The position numbers were made by a program, and so were the translations under genes. From assembly GCF_017745095.1 (NCBI RefSeq), contig NZ_JAGHZZ010000003.1:62001-126000 (forward strand): 64,000 nucleotides of DNA, written 5' to 3'. Source of the stretch: Sporocytophaga sp. (GTDB taxonomy: Bacteria; Bacteroidota; Bacteroidia; Cytophagales; Cytophagaceae). Below, piece after piece: positions 56,205 through 64,000 of this stretch. Every line of letters starts with the position of its first letter. The stretch's first letter is position 1. Under the pieces are notes generated by a model. The model saw only the letters and a list, made by a program, of their open reading frames with translations. It did no database searches and was not told the DNA's origin.

Positions 56205-57263
56205 TTATCTATTCCCAGTAATAAGATTATAAAACCGCAGCTGGTACTTTTTAAATAACATAGCAAAAAATAAACTTATTAATATCGTTAAAAATGGAGA
56301 TAAAAAATAAATAAGTAGGACATTTATCTCTGAAAATCCCAAAATATAGAATAACATCTTTTTTATAATAGTCATGACCGGTTCGTGAAATGCATATATA
56401 AAAAAGGAAAAAGAAAACAATTCAAAATACCATTTTGATGAAAACTCAACATTTTGAAGAAACAAATCATAAAGTCCCCATACTGCCACAATGCCTATAA
56501 GGTTGGCTACCTTTATAAAAGGGCCGTTTTCCGGCTCCTTGATAACTAAAACTCTAATTATCAAAATAAGAATCCAAATTATTGAAAGTATAATTGATGT
56601 CCTTTTAATCCATAATCTATTGACAACAACTTTTTTTATAGCAAGAAATGAACCTAAGGTAAAGAATAATAATGCTTCTCCTGTAATTATGTAAAGATTC
56701 TTATTAAGAAAATAAAGAGACAGAATTGGCACTAAAATTAAATAGGATAACTTATTGATGGTTAATTGAATGATTGGAGTTAGTAAAACTAAAAAAATTA
56801 AATTTTGCATAAACCACAGCTGGTAAGGTAATGGATTAACAAACAATTTTAATATTATTTCATAACCTGATAGCTGCCTGATTGGCTGATTTCTAAAAAA
56901 CTGGCTCGAATATGGCATAGACTGTAATCCCCAAAAGAACAAAAGCCCCCAAAAAGACCATATCAAATAAGGAATTAGCAAGGTTTTTATGCGCTTATTT
57001 AATTTCTGAATGTACAATTCGGATGTTAATGACGTATTGTAAAAAAACAGAAAACCAGAAATAAGGAAAAATATTGGTACTGAGATTCTGGCAAGCCCTC
57101 CAGAAATAAACCCTTGTACAAAAGTATTATATTGGTTAGTAGAAACTAAAGAGGATGAATTAAATTTAAGAACAAGGTTATAACTATGTATAAAAACTAC
57201 CATAATCATAGCCCAAAATGAAATAACCTTAATTTTATCACTTGTATAACTTGTAAGTTCCAT
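56205..57263 (-). CDS. Acyltransferase-3 family membrane protein (third)
   Basis: The 352 residues begin MELTSYTSDKIKVISFWAMI with the key His in VFIHSYN, then RISVPIFFLISGFLFFYNTS and KRIKTLLIPYLIWSFWG. It has about ten membrane segments. It is closer to the WecH/OafA side branch with the RxxxPxFFxxSGFL motif than to the other two. Substrate unknown. It lies between a GT2 gene and a GT4 gene. Confidence 0.88.
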   Translation of the reverse strand: MELTSYTSDKIKVISFWAMIMVVFIHSYNLVLKFNSSSLVSTNQYNTFVQGFISGGLARISVPIFFLISGFLFFYNTSLTSELYIQKLNKRIKTLLIPYLIWSFWGLLFFWGLQSMPYSSQFFRNQPIRQLSGYEIILKLFVNPLPYQLWFMQNLIFLVLLTPIIQLTINKLSYLILVPILSLYFLNKNLYIITGEALLFFTLGSFLAIKKVVVNRLWIKRTSIILSIIWILILIIRVLVIKEPENGPFIKVANLIGIVAVWGLYDLFLQNVEFSSKWYFELFSFSFFIYAFHEPVMTIIKKMLFYILGFSEINVLLIYFLSPFLTILISLFFAMLFKKYQLRFYNLITGNR

Positions 57264-57293
57264 AATTGCCTTTATCTATATTATAAGGGTTTC

Positions 57294-58445
57294 TTACTTA
57301 TAAATCTCAATCATCTTGTTTGCAATATTTTCCCAGTCGAATTGAGCTGCAAACTTTTTTGCATTTAATTTCAGACTATCATTTTCAGTATTTAATAATT
57401 TAGACATAGCACAAATTAATTCTGGTTCTGTATTTGAAATCCAATCTCCACAATTATGATTAACGATGCCTTGCCAGGGTGTATAAATACTTGTAATAAC
57501 TGGAGTCCCGGAAGCTAATGCTTCAGCCACAACTATTCCAAAATTTTCATTATAAGATGGCAATACGAACAAATCTCCCACTTGGAGAAATTTTATTTTA
57601 TCTTCTTCATACAATGCAGGAAGTAAAAAAACTTCATCTTTAAGGTCTAATGCCTTAATAAGATTTTTTAGATTGCCCTTTTCACCTTCATCTTCTCCTG
57701 CAATTAATAATAGTAACTTTTGACTACTTTGTTCTGACAATTTCTTAAATGCCTTAATCAAAATATCAAACCCTTTCTTTTTATGCATCCTACTCATCCC
57801 AATGATGATCTTATCCGCAATGATTTTTTTGCCTACCACTTTTTCAAGAAAGGCTTCCTTCGAGATTGAAAGAGCTTTTGAGTATTCGTTTACATATATT
57901 CCAGCTGGAATAACTTCTATTTTTGCTTTAGGATAATGAGATAATATTTCTTTCCTTTCCTGTTCAGCTGTTGCATGCCAAATTACTTTGTTTGCGTAAG
58001 GCTTTATAAACGTATTCAGCCAGACTCTTTTAAAAGGCAATCCCTGATTAAGTATCCAGTCACCTAAAACTCCATGAGGTGACAAAATTATTTTCTTGTT
58101 TAATCGATTAGCCCAAAATAAAGCCACTGCAGTTGAAGAATTAAAAATCGCATTAATATGGACCACGTCAGATCTTTCAATATCCCTTTTAATATTAAAA
58201 AATAGAGGCAAGGAAAACCTGTTTAATAAAGTATCATGGTAATACCGTACAAACATTCCGTTATCTAACTCTATGGATTGCTTAGTATCTACTTCCAGAT
58301 AGCCCTTCATATTTGTGTTAGTCGTTGAAACATGCACCTCTATTCCCTTTGCTGCAATAGATTTACATAAATCTAGTGAATAAAAAATCGTTCCTCCGAA
58401 TGAAGTTGCAGGATAAAATGAGGGTATGATAAAGGAAAGCTTCAT
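57294..58445 (-). CDS. Family 4 glycosyltransferase
   Basis: The 383 residues have the GT-B layout: N-terminal KLSFIIPSFYPATSFGGTIF, acceptor-side ILSPHGVLGDWIL, then IIIGMSRMHKKKGFDILIKA and the donor-site E-x7-E in LPSYNENFGIVVAEALASGT. Cytoplasmic, retaining, NDP-sugar dependent; the sugar is unknown. Its start overlaps the stop of the preceding GT4 gene by four bases (ATGA), so the pair is probably translationally coupled. Confidence 0.9.
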   Translation of the reverse strand: MKLSFIIPSFYPATSFGGTIFYSLDLCKSIAAKGIEVHVSTTNTNMKGYLEVDTKQSIELDNGMFVRYYHDTLLNRFSLPLFFNIKRDIERSDVVHINAIFNSSTAVALFWANRLNKKIILSPHGVLGDWILNQGLPFKRVWLNTFIKPYANKVIWHATAEQERKEILSHYPKAKIEVIPAGIYVNEYSKALSISKEAFLEKVVGKKIIADKIIIGMSRMHKKKGFDILIKAFKKLSEQSSQKLLLLIAGEDEGEKGNLKNLIKALDLKDEVFLLPALYEEDKIKFLQVGDLFVLPSYNENFGIVVAEALASGTPVITSIYTPWQGIVNHNCGDWISNTEPELICAMSKLLNTENDSLKLNAKKFAAQFDWENIANKMIEIYK

Positions 58446-59515
58446 GTGTTCTGTATCAGTTCTAGAAATCTGTTTTTAAAATGAGCCGTTGTAAATTTCT
58501 CCTGATATCTCTTATATCCATTGAGACCATAGTTTTTAATCTTTTCTGGCTCTTCATCAATTTCCAGGAGCATTTTATAAAGCGTTTCGGGATCATTATC
58601 AGACAATAATCTTCCTGTTTCATAATCTGAAATTATTTCCTCAGCAGGCTGATTTGCGATACCAATACATGCTTTCTTAAAAAACATTGCTTCAAGAAAT
58701 ACTAACCCAAATCCTTCTCTAATACTTGGAAAAAATAGTGCAATTGACCTTGAATAAAAATTTATTAATTCGTTGTCGGAGACTTTTGTAAAAACATGTA
58801 CCGAACCTTCTAGATCCAATTCTTTGATATAAGACTTCACTGCACCTTCATCATCACCATTGCCTATTATTGCTAATCTTAAACCCAGTTTATTATTTTT
58901 TTCGTAATACTTTTTAAAAGCTTTAATTAGCTCAAAATGGCCTTTATACCTATGTTCTTTCCAAAGTCTTGACACGAAAATACAAAATGGTCTTTCGCTA
59001 TTAATCCATTCTGCATTATCCATATCGGTAATATTAGCCTTAAACGCTTCTGGTACTCCAGCTAAAAGGCAGACTTGTGTCTTATTTGCAAATGCTGAAT
59101 TATTTTCTATAAATCTTTTAAAGGTGTAGTTTGAATTACAGAGCAACAAATCAGACCTAAGAAGACCTAGTTTATGCCTTCCTGTTACGCATTTCCAGGC
59201 CTCTTCGTCATGCAGAAACGTTACAACCTTTGTGGTAAGTATCTTCGGCATAAACGCCAGAATGCTAGCTATTCCTACGTGATCACAAACAACAAGTGAT
59301 GGTCGTTTTCTAATTACGTAAGAAAAAACATCAAGCATAAATCTCTTTCTGTTATTATTAAAGTATGAAATTGAATTTTCAGAATGTCCGTTTCCATGAA
59401 GCGAAAATATCTTATCAAATTTGGTTGAATTATTTATAAGATTTGAAACTCGCGCAATCCCTCCTTTCCCAGGACGAAAGTCCATCGATAAAAGAATTCT
59501 ATAACTTTTTACCAT
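58442..59515 (-). CDS. Family 4 glycosyltransferase
   Basis: The 357 residues have FRPGKGGIARVSNLINNSTK near the N terminus, CDHVGIASILAFMPKI, then FCIFVSRLWKEHRYKGHFEL and the E-x7-E motif in FPSIREGFGLVFLEAMFFKK. The usual acidic residues of the donor site are present. It overlaps the next GT4 gene by four bases. Sugar and linkage unknown. The 78-base gap upstream separates it from the polymerase-like gene. Confidence 0.9.
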   Translation of the reverse strand: MVKSYRILLSMDFRPGKGGIARVSNLINNSTKFDKIFSLHGNGHSENSISYFNNNRKRFMLDVFSYVIRKRPSLVVCDHVGIASILAFMPKILTTKVVTFLHDEEAWKCVTGRHKLGLLRSDLLLCNSNYTFKRFIENNSAFANKTQVCLLAGVPEAFKANITDMDNAEWINSERPFCIFVSRLWKEHRYKGHFELIKAFKKYYEKNNKLGLRLAIIGNGDDEGAVKSYIKELDLEGSVHVFTKVSDNELINFYSRSIALFFPSIREGFGLVFLEAMFFKKACIGIANQPAEEIISDYETGRLLSDNDPETLYKMLLEIDEEPEKIKNYGLNGYKRYQEKFTTAHFKNRFLELIQNT

Positions 59516-59593
59516 ATAGTCTGTAACTTTTCAATCAAAAATTTCCGATTCCAATTACTTTAATTCATGATAATTACCACGAAAATTTTATTG

Positions 59594-60949
59594 TTAATGC
59601 GCCTCCGTCTTCAAACTGGAGAGCAGCAAACCTGCTGGAAAAACTGCAAAACCCAATGCAGTAGGCTGCGCCCACGTTCCCATCAGAACTAATGTCCCAC
59701 AAAAACTGAATAGCAACCAGGGTAAATAATTCCCATGATTAATCATTTTCCATGCATTTACAAACATACTTGAAGCTAGGGCAAAACGCATAGCTATAGC
59801 AATAAAACCTAATAATATTCCCATCTCCCCAATCAAACGTCCCAATTCTCCTTCAGATATTAAAAAAACGCTTTTCCCTGTCAATAAATTTGCGCCTGCG
59901 TTTGTTCCCATCCCAAGGCCTGCACCCCAAAAGCCTATATCAATATCATTAGTTAATGCTGATAGAGACCCTCCAAGATATCTGTCAATCAAAGTCCCTT
60001 CCAATCCCCCTTCTACTTCCGAAGCTTTAGTATATCGATCAGTAAATGCCATCATTGCCGTTTGGAAAAAACTGAACATAGTTAATAAATAAAAGAGGAT
60101 TGCACCACTCAAGAAAGCCCCCAAAATTTTAAAAAGAGTCTTGGGTCTTTTAGCAGTTGCAAATATGGAGAATATTGCAGTAACTATAACTTGAAAAAAA
60201 ACACCTCTACTAATACTTAATGGTATGGCGGCAAGTAGGCAGAAAGATGCCAATAAGAGCAACCATTTAGGAATTTTCCCTTCATCATCCAGCCAAAAAT
60301 AAAAAACAAAAACATTAACAAACCCAAAAAAAGAGGATAGTCCATTTGTAAATGAAAAGGTTCCTGGAACTCTGAAATATCCGCCTCCTCCGGTAAAGCC
60401 CGAACCTTCCATCTCACCTCCAATACCACGGTTTACCCACGCCGTCTGCGGACTAAAAAATTGAACTGCTACCAATAATGTCATTCCGATATGAATCCAG
60501 AGTAAGACCTTTCCCATCTTAACAACGTCACTTTTGTCGAATATTTGGGCGACTAAGAAAATCACAGGAAACTGTAAGAAAAAAATACGAAAGCCGTATA
60601 GCGCAACAATTGCATTTCCATGACCCCAAAATAAAGTTGTATAAAGGGATAGTGTGACTATAGTCCAGGCTAAAACAATGTATCCATTTACTTTAAATAT
60701 TCCCTTCTGATAAGCTTTTACCAAAAGCCAGGCAACTAATGGATCTCTAATAATCAACAAAGGGGTAGAAAGGCTGGGCAAGACCCATTTGCGAAGAGCA
60801 CCTTCAAATATGAGGAGTAGGAAATAAAGCCATACTCCTTGTTTTAACATAAACAAAGGGTCGGATTTTTTTCCTTCATGCAGCTGTACCTCCTCCTTTT
60901 TTAATTCAGGAGTAATAGAGGAAATCAATGAAGCTTTATTCGCTCGCAT
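59594..60949 (-). CDS. O-antigen polymerase/ligase-like membrane protein
   Basis: The 451 residues have about eleven hydrophobic segments and a soluble loop (about 300-375; TDRYTKASEVEGGLEGTLID and GFWGAGLGMGTNAGANLLTG) before the last helices, the layout of the Wzy/WaaL-like family. The pattern WGAGLGxGxN and a following GELGRLIGEMG are typical for the family. It would polymerise repeat units or ligate them to lipid A at the periplasmic face. A ligase and a polymerase cannot be told apart here. Confidence 0.82.
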   Translation of the reverse strand: MRANKASLISSITPELKKEEVQLHEGKKSDPLFMLKQGVWLYFLLLIFEGALRKWVLPSLSTPLLIIRDPLVAWLLVKAYQKGIFKVNGYIVLAWTIVTLSLYTTLFWGHGNAIVALYGFRIFFLQFPVIFLVAQIFDKSDVVKMGKVLLWIHIGMTLLVAVQFFSPQTAWVNRGIGGEMEGSGFTGGGGYFRVPGTFSFTNGLSSFFGFVNVFVFYFWLDDEGKIPKWLLLLASFCLLAAIPLSISRGVFFQVIVTAIFSIFATAKRPKTLFKILGAFLSGAILFYLLTMFSFFQTAMMAFTDRYTKASEVEGGLEGTLIDRYLGGSLSALTNDIDIGFWGAGLGMGTNAGANLLTGKSVFLISEGELGRLIGEMGILLGFIAIAMRFALASSMFVNAWKMINHGNYLPWLLFSFCGTLVLMGTWAQPTALGFAVFPAGLLLSSLKTEAH

Positions 60950-61021
60950 TTTTTATAGTTTTACTGTATTGAATTCTATTATCACTATTCCCAAAGTTGA
61001 TGTTAATAGAAACAATAATAA

Positions 61022-62251
61022 TTAATAATTTATAATGCATTCAGACAATTCCCGACCATAAACATGCCATGGGCGCTTTATCGCAGTTTCCATTGCTCCT
61101 TTTCCTACTGAAACAATCTTTCCTGGATTGTACAGCAACTCTTCCAATGCCTTAATTAAGGCGTCAGTAGAACCCGCCTCAATAATCCATCCGTTTTCTC
61201 CATTTTCGATCAAATCGGGACCTGCTGTGCGATCTGTAGTTATAACAGGCGTCCCCTGAGACATTGCTTCTGTTATGACTAGGCCAAATCCTTCAAAAAG
61301 AGACGGAAAGACCAGCACATCCTGCTCCCTCATAATTTTTAAAATATCCCCGTGAGATAAACTTGGTATCCATTTATGTTTACTCAAGGAGGCATTTAAA
61401 GGCTGGCAATCCTCCACAGGTCTCTGGCCAACTATAGTTAATTCAACTGCCGCACCTAAATAATCTGCTGCTTCAAACAAGTATGCAATACCCTTTCTTT
61501 GTGACAATCCCCCTACAAATAAAACCTTAAGAGATTTGTGGTGTCCATATTTCCTTGATTCTCCAACTGTCGGAAATCCATAAGGAATAATATCAACTTT
61601 TGCTAAATTTCCGGGGTAATCTTGAAGTGTTTTTGCAGTAAAAGTACTGGCTACAAAAATTCTATCTGCAAGTTTTAATTCTTTGTCTTTGTTAGATAGT
61701 TTCTCATCAGAGTCTTTAAACCCTGTGAGAGTCCCGGCCCATTCTGGCCATTTTTCCAACTCGGATTTCATTAGATTTCTTGCGGTCCTCCAATATCCAA
61801 TCGGCAAATCATAATAACAACTCAAGCCTAAGTGCTTTGCAATGTCAAAAGAATGCAATGCTCCATCTTCATATGCATATACAGCACTGAAACCATTATT
61901 CTTTTTTATTAAAGTTTTAGCTACAATCTTATCTACCCTCCTGTAAACTGAATCTACACAAAAGAGGCCTTTTTCATGTTCAATAAGGGAAGAAAAACCA
62001 ACCTTAGAAGAAATCAACCGGCCAATTTCCCAAAGAGGGGATGAATATGTTAAATCTTTTAAAGAAGGATCAAATACCCTTCTACCCATTTCAGAAAAGG
62101 GGCCTCTTAATCTGGACAATTTAAACAAAGGATCGTCTGGGAACACTGCAATTGACGTATGAAACTCATTCAATAATCCAGCCTCTTTCATTCCAACTGC
62201 CGCCGCCCTGACATTGGCATTCCCCGTCGGATGGGATAAAATTATTTTCAT
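61022..62251 (-). CDS. Family 4 glycosyltransferase
   Basis: The 409 residues start MKIILSHPTGNANVRAAAVG, an unusual N terminus with HPTGN, followed by EFHTSIAVFPDDPLFKL. The donor domain has LKVLFVGGLSQRKGIAYLFE and the E-x7-E motif in FPSLFEGFGLVITEAMSQGT, then DLIENGENGWIIEAGST. It is a cytoplasmic GT-B enzyme with unknown sugar. It lies three bases after the next GT4 gene, in an operon with it. Confidence 0.9.
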   Translation of the reverse strand: MKIILSHPTGNANVRAAAVGMKEAGLLNEFHTSIAVFPDDPLFKLSRLRGPFSEMGRRVFDPSLKDLTYSSPLWEIGRLISSKVGFSSLIEHEKGLFCVDSVYRRVDKIVAKTLIKKNNGFSAVYAYEDGALHSFDIAKHLGLSCYYDLPIGYWRTARNLMKSELEKWPEWAGTLTGFKDSDEKLSNKDKELKLADRIFVASTFTAKTLQDYPGNLAKVDIIPYGFPTVGESRKYGHHKSLKVLFVGGLSQRKGIAYLFEAADYLGAAVELTIVGQRPVEDCQPLNASLSKHKWIPSLSHGDILKIMREQDVLVFPSLFEGFGLVITEAMSQGTPVITTDRTAGPDLIENGENGWIIEAGSTDALIKALEELLYNPGKIVSVGKGAMETAIKRPWHVYGRELSECIINY

Positions 62252-62254
62252 TTT

Positions 62255-63277
62255 TTATGTCCTTGCAGATTCAATAACTTCCAGATACTTTTGTGCGACG
62301 ACCTCTGGCAAATGATTTCTTAAATGATTAACTGAATTACTTTTTAATTTCCCTCCTAGCTCTTCATCAGAATAAACCGCTTTCATCGTTTTAATCAAGT
62401 CATTCAGATTCCCTCGTTCGAATACTAAACCGGCATCTCCTACCGCGTCCGGTAATCCCCCTCCATTCGATACAATTGGAATACACCCACAAGCCATCCC
62501 CTCCAATGCTACATTTCCAAATGGCTCTTCCCATAAAGAGGGAACCAAAAGGAATTTATGTTCATTAATCGCTTTTACCAATGCTTCTCCTGTTAATGGT
62601 CCAGTAAAACAAATATTTGATTTCATCTCAAGTTGATTTACTAGTGAATTTAAACTGCCAAATTCAGGTCCATCTCCAATAATAGTCAAAGTAGTTTTTT
62701 CAACTGAGTCATTTTCTTTTATTATTGAATGCAAGGCTTTAATTGCAAGATCTGCTCCTTTGTCTGAAACTAATCTCCCAATAAATACAAAATCTTTCGA
62801 CCTTTTCAAACCTAAATCTTTGAACAATCCGTTTCGAAATGGATTTCCAATAACTATAGCTCTGTTGCTTGAACGTTTTTGTACCGAATTACTAATCGCA
62901 ATGATACCATTAGCGTATCGTAACCAATAAAGTTTCAAATAATCTTGCCAAGCCTTGCTACCGTCAATTCTTCGGATCCAGGTTCTTATTGCTACTACAT
63001 TCTTTTTTCTTAGAATAAGTGCTGGCCAAGCTAAACGAATACAAGGGTTATTTTCAAATACTACATCCGCCCAGATATGCAACTTCAACAAGTTAAAAAA
63101 ATCAGGATTTCGAATAACTTCAAATGGGAATTTTTTTGTGCTGTCTCGATCCTCTGTCCAGGTTACTACGATAACTTCATGTCCCTTTTTTTGGAATTCG
63201 AATGCTAATATTTCTGAATTTATCTCTATACCACCAATAAACGGGTAAAATTTATGTGTAATTAATAAAATCTTCAT
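62255..63277 (-). CDS. Family 4 glycosyltransferase
   Basis: The 340 residues begin MKILLITHKFYPFIGGIEIN, the glycine-rich GT4 start, and contain FVFIGRLVSDKGADLAIKAL, ENDSVEKTTLTIIGDGPEF and the E-x7-E motif in SLWEEPFGNVALEGMACGCI. Sugar unknown. Its start overlaps the stop of the gene at the right edge by four bases (ATGA), and the next GT4 gene follows after three bases. Confidence 0.9.
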   Translation of the reverse strand: MKILLITHKFYPFIGGIEINSEILAFEFQKKGHEVIVVTWTEDRDSTKKFPFEVIRNPDFFNLLKLHIWADVVFENNPCIRLAWPALILRKKNVVAIRTWIRRIDGSKAWQDYLKLYWLRYANGIIAISNSVQKRSSNRAIVIGNPFRNGLFKDLGLKRSKDFVFIGRLVSDKGADLAIKALHSIIKENDSVEKTTLTIIGDGPEFGSLNSLVNQLEMKSNICFTGPLTGEALVKAINEHKFLLVPSLWEEPFGNVALEGMACGCIPIVSNGGGLPDAVGDAGLVFERGNLNDLIKTMKAVYSDEELGGKLKSNSVNHLRNHLPEVVAQKYLEVIESART

Positions 63278-64000
63278 AGTGAAATATGGCGTTGGAATTG
63301 TTTTTTAATCCAATCCATTTTTCCAACATTTCTGGCTTGGTTAAAAATTGGATCATTTTCTTCATAACCACTTTTATAAACCGGATCTTGCCAATCCACA
63401 ACTTTGTCTTTTAATCCAATTAAATGAATAGCAAAAGTTGTCTCATCAGGTCCCTTATAAGGATTTCGACAGATAAATTGATTAATATCCGGACAATCAA
63501 TTCTCTTTTTACTTCTTCCAAACAATAATGCCCAACAAGACTGTTCTGAGAGCCAATTTATCTTTCTGACATCTGGCAATCCAAGATAGTATTCAATAAA
63601 ATCCAAATCAAATTCATCTGTATGGTAGGAAAAATAACCAGAATTAAACTGTAAAGGTATTTTCCATTTGTATTTAAATAAGCCATCTCTGAGAGTAAAT
63701 GATAATTTTATTCCATCAGTAATCAGATAGGTATTTTCTTTGCGTTGAAAATATGCTTCACATTTTTTTAGATAAAGTATATCCCCGTCTGTAAATATAA
63801 ACCTAGGACTTTCGTTCATGGCCAATAATGGGACATCTAATAATTTAAATGCCAAAGGAAAACTTTCTCTATATCTAAGACAATTTGGATGTTTAGAAAG
63901 AATAGTTGTTATCAATTGTTCCCTTTGAGAACGCAGAATTACTGTTATTTTAGGAGAAATGGAGCGGACCTCATGGGCATTTTCTTCAGAAAAAGAACCG
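63274..64000 (-). CDS. Glycosyltransferase-like protein, cut by right edge
   Basis: The frame has no stop up to base 64000, so at least 241 codons are present and the start is outside. The first codons read GSFSEENAHEVRSISPKITV and continue to ILRSQREQLITTILSKHPN. A candidate DxD motif lies in RFIFTDGDILYL. Later stretches FNSGYFSYHTDEF and LSEQSCWALLFGRS look like GT-A enzymes that read a nucleotide sugar. An internal TTG at 63915 is not needed as a start. No firm family; it belongs to the polysaccharide locus by overlap with the next GT4 gene. Confidence 0.65.
   Translation of the reverse strand, partial: GSFSEENAHEVRSISPKITVILRSQREQLITTILSKHPNCLRYRESFPLAFKLLDVPLLAMNESPRFIFTDGDILYLKKCEAYFQRKENTYLITDGIKLSFTLRDGLFKYKWKIPLQFNSGYFSYHTDEFDLDFIEYYLGLPDVRKINWLSEQSCWALLFGRSKKRIDCPDINQFICRNPYKGPDETTFAIHLIGLKDKVVDWQDPVYKSGYEENDPIFNQARNVGKMDWIKKQFQRHISL

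Overview
The window looks like a chromosomal segment of a Bacteroidota bacterium, most likely of the order Cytophagales (Cytophaga/Sporocytophaga-like). This is inferred from four things: low G+C; promoters matching the Bacteroidota consensus (TTTG, 19 nt, TAnnTTTG); a near absence of Shine-Dalgarno sequences; and the order rpsL-rpsG-fusA-rpsJ-rplC...rplQ-carA-eno with no tuf or adk inserted. Outer-membrane proteins resembling RemB/Wzi and PorG also fit a gliding Bacteroidota lineage.

Layout. Positions 1-20203 (all minus strand) hold the merged str, S10, spc and alpha ribosomal clusters, followed by carA and the 5' part of eno, which is cut by the left edge. A terminator and a consensus promoter split rpsJ (end of str) from rplC (start of S10). 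A second promoter-plus-hairpin sits between rpsN and rpsH. Positions 20396-24643 encode a large secreted TPR-CHAT protein with an intact His/Cys pair. Positions 24781-25977 hold a PglC-like phosphoglycosyl transferase and a PglD/NeuD-like protein that has lost its catalytic histidines.

Positions 26050-37608 are mostly housekeeping: ispE, an LptF/G permease, tgt (without its zinc cysteines), a membrane GT2, an ECF sigma factor, rsmG, ahcY, birA, rsfS, ftsH, a LUD-domain protein and lpxH. Next come a secreted propeller-like protein, three small lipoproteins (the first with a very strong Shine-Dalgarno), an HExxH metallopeptidase-like protein, ruvX, a GT-C-like membrane protein, a carboxy-terminal processing protease, a lipoprotein serine hydrolase, a PorG-like barrel and a decayed methyltransferase pseudogene.

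Positions 47562-64000 (all minus strand) form a surface polysaccharide locus. It has a Wzi/RemB-like outer-membrane protein, a WcaJ-type initiating transferase, five GT4 or WcaI-like glycosyltransferases, a WaaE-like GT2, three acyltransferase-3 proteins, a WcaF-like acetyltransferase, a Wzy/WaaL-like polymerase or ligase, and a glycosyltransferase-like gene running off the right edge. Together they would start, extend, acylate, polymerise and anchor an exopolysaccharide or O-antigen. No flippase or Wzc is seen here.

No rRNA, tRNA, CRISPR array, insertion sequence or prophage was recognised. The most interesting points are the catalytically altered PglD-like protein, the zinc-ligand loss in Tgt alongside zinc-free ribosomal proteins, the exceptional Shine-Dalgarno before the lipoprotein trio, the TPR-CHAT protein with a 13-bp inverted repeat in its leader, and the promoter/hairpin inside the spc operon. 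No clearly new multi-gene system could be proven from sequence alone.
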